Virus record (IMG/VR): IMGVR_UViG_3300004369_000884
Location: 1-20,163 of that record
Source of the DNA: a virus
Length of the DNA: 20,163 nt
Reading direction: 5' to 3' (one strand)
The notes under the pieces are model-generated. The model was not told the origin of the DNA and searched no databases. It saw nothing but the letters and a program-made list of their open reading frames with translations. This document shows positions 18,944 through 20,163 of the stretch, piece after piece (the stretch's first letter is position 1; the number at the start of each line of letters is the position of its first letter). A program made the position numbers and the translations under genes.

Positions 18944-20163
18944 TGACGATCGTTCGCGTTAAGCGCAAGCCAGATCAGAGGCTTGGCAACGACTCTGTCT
19001 ATGGCGCTGGCGTGGACGGAAACGTGACGATTAACGGCACGTTTATTATGACGCGCGATTACTACTGGGATAACTTGACGGTGAACGCCGGCTCTATCCT
19101 TTTCACGAACGGGTTTCGCGTATTTGTAAAAAACACGCTGACGATGAATTCCAGTGCAAAAATTGGCATGCCATCGTCAGTTAACACCGTCAACACGTTT
19201 GGCACACTTATCGGTCGAGCCGATGACAATGACGTAGCAAAACAATATGTGATCGGTGACAAATCCGGAGCGACACAAGTTCCGCAATCAATCATCAAGG
19301 ATCTCAACTTCTCAATTCGAGGATGGCACTTCGACCCTGTTGAAGGTTTCCGACGCGCCGAGGGTGGCGGTGACGGAACTAAAGGTCTTGACGTTGGCGG
19401 AACAACCGGCGGCGCTGCGCCCAATGCGCCCGCAGGAAACGCTGGAAATGCCGGCGGAGCAGGTGGAGCAGGAGGAAACGCCCCAGCGCCAGCAACTGCA
19501 GGAAACCCCGGAAATGCCGGAAACCCGGGAACTGCCGGCAACTCGGGAAATCAAGGAAACCCCGGAAACCCGGGGGCAACCGGAATAGGCGGAGAGGGCG
19601 GAGACGGTGGCGGTCTTGTTCTCATTGTTGCAAAAAACATCGTTTACGCGGGGTCAAGCGGTAGCGCCACAATCGAGTCATTCGGTCGCGGTGGATACGC
19701 TGGTTCAAAGGGAGCGGACGGAACGGCAGGAAATTCGGGTACTGCGGGAACGAGCGGTTCTGCGGGCACCGCTGGAACGAAGGGAAACGCTGGACACACT
19801 TATCCGGCCCACCACACCCCATCTACGACAAATCCAACACACCACTACGTCAGTGGGCACAACACGTCAACCCAGAACCATCATCACACGTCCTCACATA
19901 CCCCTTCTACCGCAAATCACGCTCAGGCCCACGGTGGAGCAACTGTTGCTGATCACACTTGCAAGGCCGATACGAACCCTACTTATACGCATAATCAAAG
20001 AAGCAACGCTCACCACAACCGCCACTATGACGGCTATTTCTCCTACTATCACAACACTGCTTACAGGAGTAACGATCATCACAGCCATACCGGTGGTGGT
20101 AACCCAACAGGAAACCATCACTGCAACCCTAACTACAACCCCAACCACAACCACCATTACGTC
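18943..20163 (+). CDS. Collagen-like, histidine-rich fibre protein (3' end outside window)
   Basis: The frame is open from ATG 18943 to the window edge: 407 residues with no stop. Domains in order are as follows. Residues 20-73 are a YGAGVDGNVTIN...LTVNAG...FTNGFRVFVKNTLTM cap paralogous to the previous protein. Residues 150-186 are a Gly/Asn/Ala/Pro-rich linker. Residues 187-222 are twelve continuous Gly-X-Y triplets with Pro in the Y position four times (P189, P195, P207, P210). A short hydrophobic strand (GLVLIVAKNIVYAG) follows. Residues 251-286 are a second twelve-triplet block. Residues 287-407 contain about 25 His in 121 residues, mostly paired, plus Asn, Thr and Tyr. Collagen-like triple helices occur in known phage fibres. 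The Y-position prolines are the kind hydroxylated by collagen prolyl 4-hydroxylases. The His-rich tail may bind metal. This is probably a virion fibre; the modification is inferred. Confidence 0.78.
   Translation, partial: MTIVRVKRKPDQRLGNDSVYGAGVDGNVTINGTFIMTRDYYWDNLTVNAGSILFTNGFRVFVKNTLTMNSSAKIGMPSSVNTVNTFGTLIGRADDNDVAKQYVIGDKSGATQVPQSIIKDLNFSIRGWHFDPVEGFRRAEGGGDGTKGLDVGGTTGGAAPNAPAGNAGNAGGAGGAGGNAPAPATAGNPGNAGNPGTAGNSGNQGNPGNPGATGIGGEGGDGGGLVLIVAKNIVYAGSSGSATIESFGRGGYAGSKGADGTAGNSGTAGTSGSAGTAGTKGNAGHTYPAHHTPSTTNPTHHYVSGHNTSTQNHHHTSSHTPSTANHAQAHGGATVADHTCKADTNPTYTHNQRSNAHHNRHYDGYFSYYHNTAYRSNDHHSHTGGGNPTGNHHCNPNYNPNHNHHYV
19501..19608 (+). repeat. Collagen-like Gly-X-Y block 1 (12 triplets)
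   Basis: Codons 187-222 encode twelve unbroken Gly-X-Y triplets (GNP, GNA, GNP, GTA, GNS, GNQ, GNP, GNP, GAT, GIG, GEG, GDG). Four Asn-Pro-Gly sequences place Pro in the Y position. The underlying 9-bp units vary in sequence, so this is a protein-level repeat. Confidence 0.9.
19693..19800 (+). repeat. Collagen-like Gly-X-Y block 2 (12 triplets)
   Basis: Codons 251-286 encode twelve Gly-X-Y triplets starting GYA, GSK, GAD, GTA and ending GTK, GNA, GHT. This block is Thr/Ser/Ala-rich with no proline, unlike block 1. It runs straight into the histidine-rich tail. Confidence 0.9.

Noticed and set aside
19062-19541. Pro/Ala/Phe-rich minus-strand frame opposite the collagen-like gene
   Set aside because: It is the antisense mirror of Gly-rich codons (GGN gives NCC, i.e. 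Ser/Ala/Thr/Pro codons). It has no ribosome-binding site and conflicts with a 407-codon plus-strand frame.
1-20163. tRNA genes, insertion sequences, integrase or attachment sites
   Set aside because: I looked on both strands and saw no cloverleaf-like sequence with a TψC arm, no transposase or recombinase motif, and no flanking direct repeats. A tRNA scan would settle the first point.

Overview
This 20.2 kb window most likely comes from a tailed bacteriophage (Caudoviricetes). Genes are packed almost without gaps, stops and starts overlap repeatedly (ATGA, GTGA, TGATG, TAATG), and both ends encode tail-fibre or appendage-like structural proteins. The middle holds accessory enzymes rather than replication or packaging genes. 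The host is uncertain. Several TANNNT boxes sit 6-7 nt before an ATG, suggesting leaderless transcripts, and a two-helix membrane protein resembles small actinophage proteins. Both hints point weakly to an actinobacterial host. I saw no tRNA, rRNA, CRISPR array, insertion sequence or integrase, and no gene-free stretch over 300 bases.

Layout. (1) 1-1529, plus strand: the 3' end of a tail-fibre gene, a protein made largely of 34 tandem FPPX tetrapeptides (mostly FPPH and FPPF), and a small membrane protein. (2) 1576-7243, plus strand: a tightly coupled run with two 2OG-Fe(II) oxygenases, a DUF6065-like protein, a TauD/TfdA-type oxygenase with a large unknown C-terminal region, a third prolyl-hydroxylase-type oxygenase, an NAD(P)-binding domain protein and a fourth such oxygenase. 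(3) 10233-7230, minus strand: five small unknown proteins, a methyltransferase-fold-like protein and another oxygenase. (4) 10316-17839, plus strand: a glutathione-peroxidase-like protein, an HxE-type TauD/TfdA-like oxygenase, small proteins, an intact oxygenase, a degenerate oxygenase-like protein, a flavin-dependent tryptophan halogenase, another oxygenase, a second methyltransferase-like protein and a second DUF6065-like protein. (5) 17886-20163, plus strand: three structural proteins. The last runs off the window and carries two collagen-like Gly-X-Y blocks and a histidine-rich tail.

The unusual feature is the density of oxidative enzymes: nine 2OG-Fe(II) oxygenases with recognisable metal-binding residues, one degenerate relative, a flavin halogenase and a peroxidase-like protein within about 14 kb. 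They are bracketed by phage proteins rich in Pro, Phe, His and Gly-X-Pro-Gly. My main hypothesis is that this is a protein-modification (or small-molecule-tailoring) island. Some of the enzymes may hydroxylate or halogenate the phage's own appendage proteins. The enzyme families are read from visible motifs; the substrate link is inference from gene position and composition.
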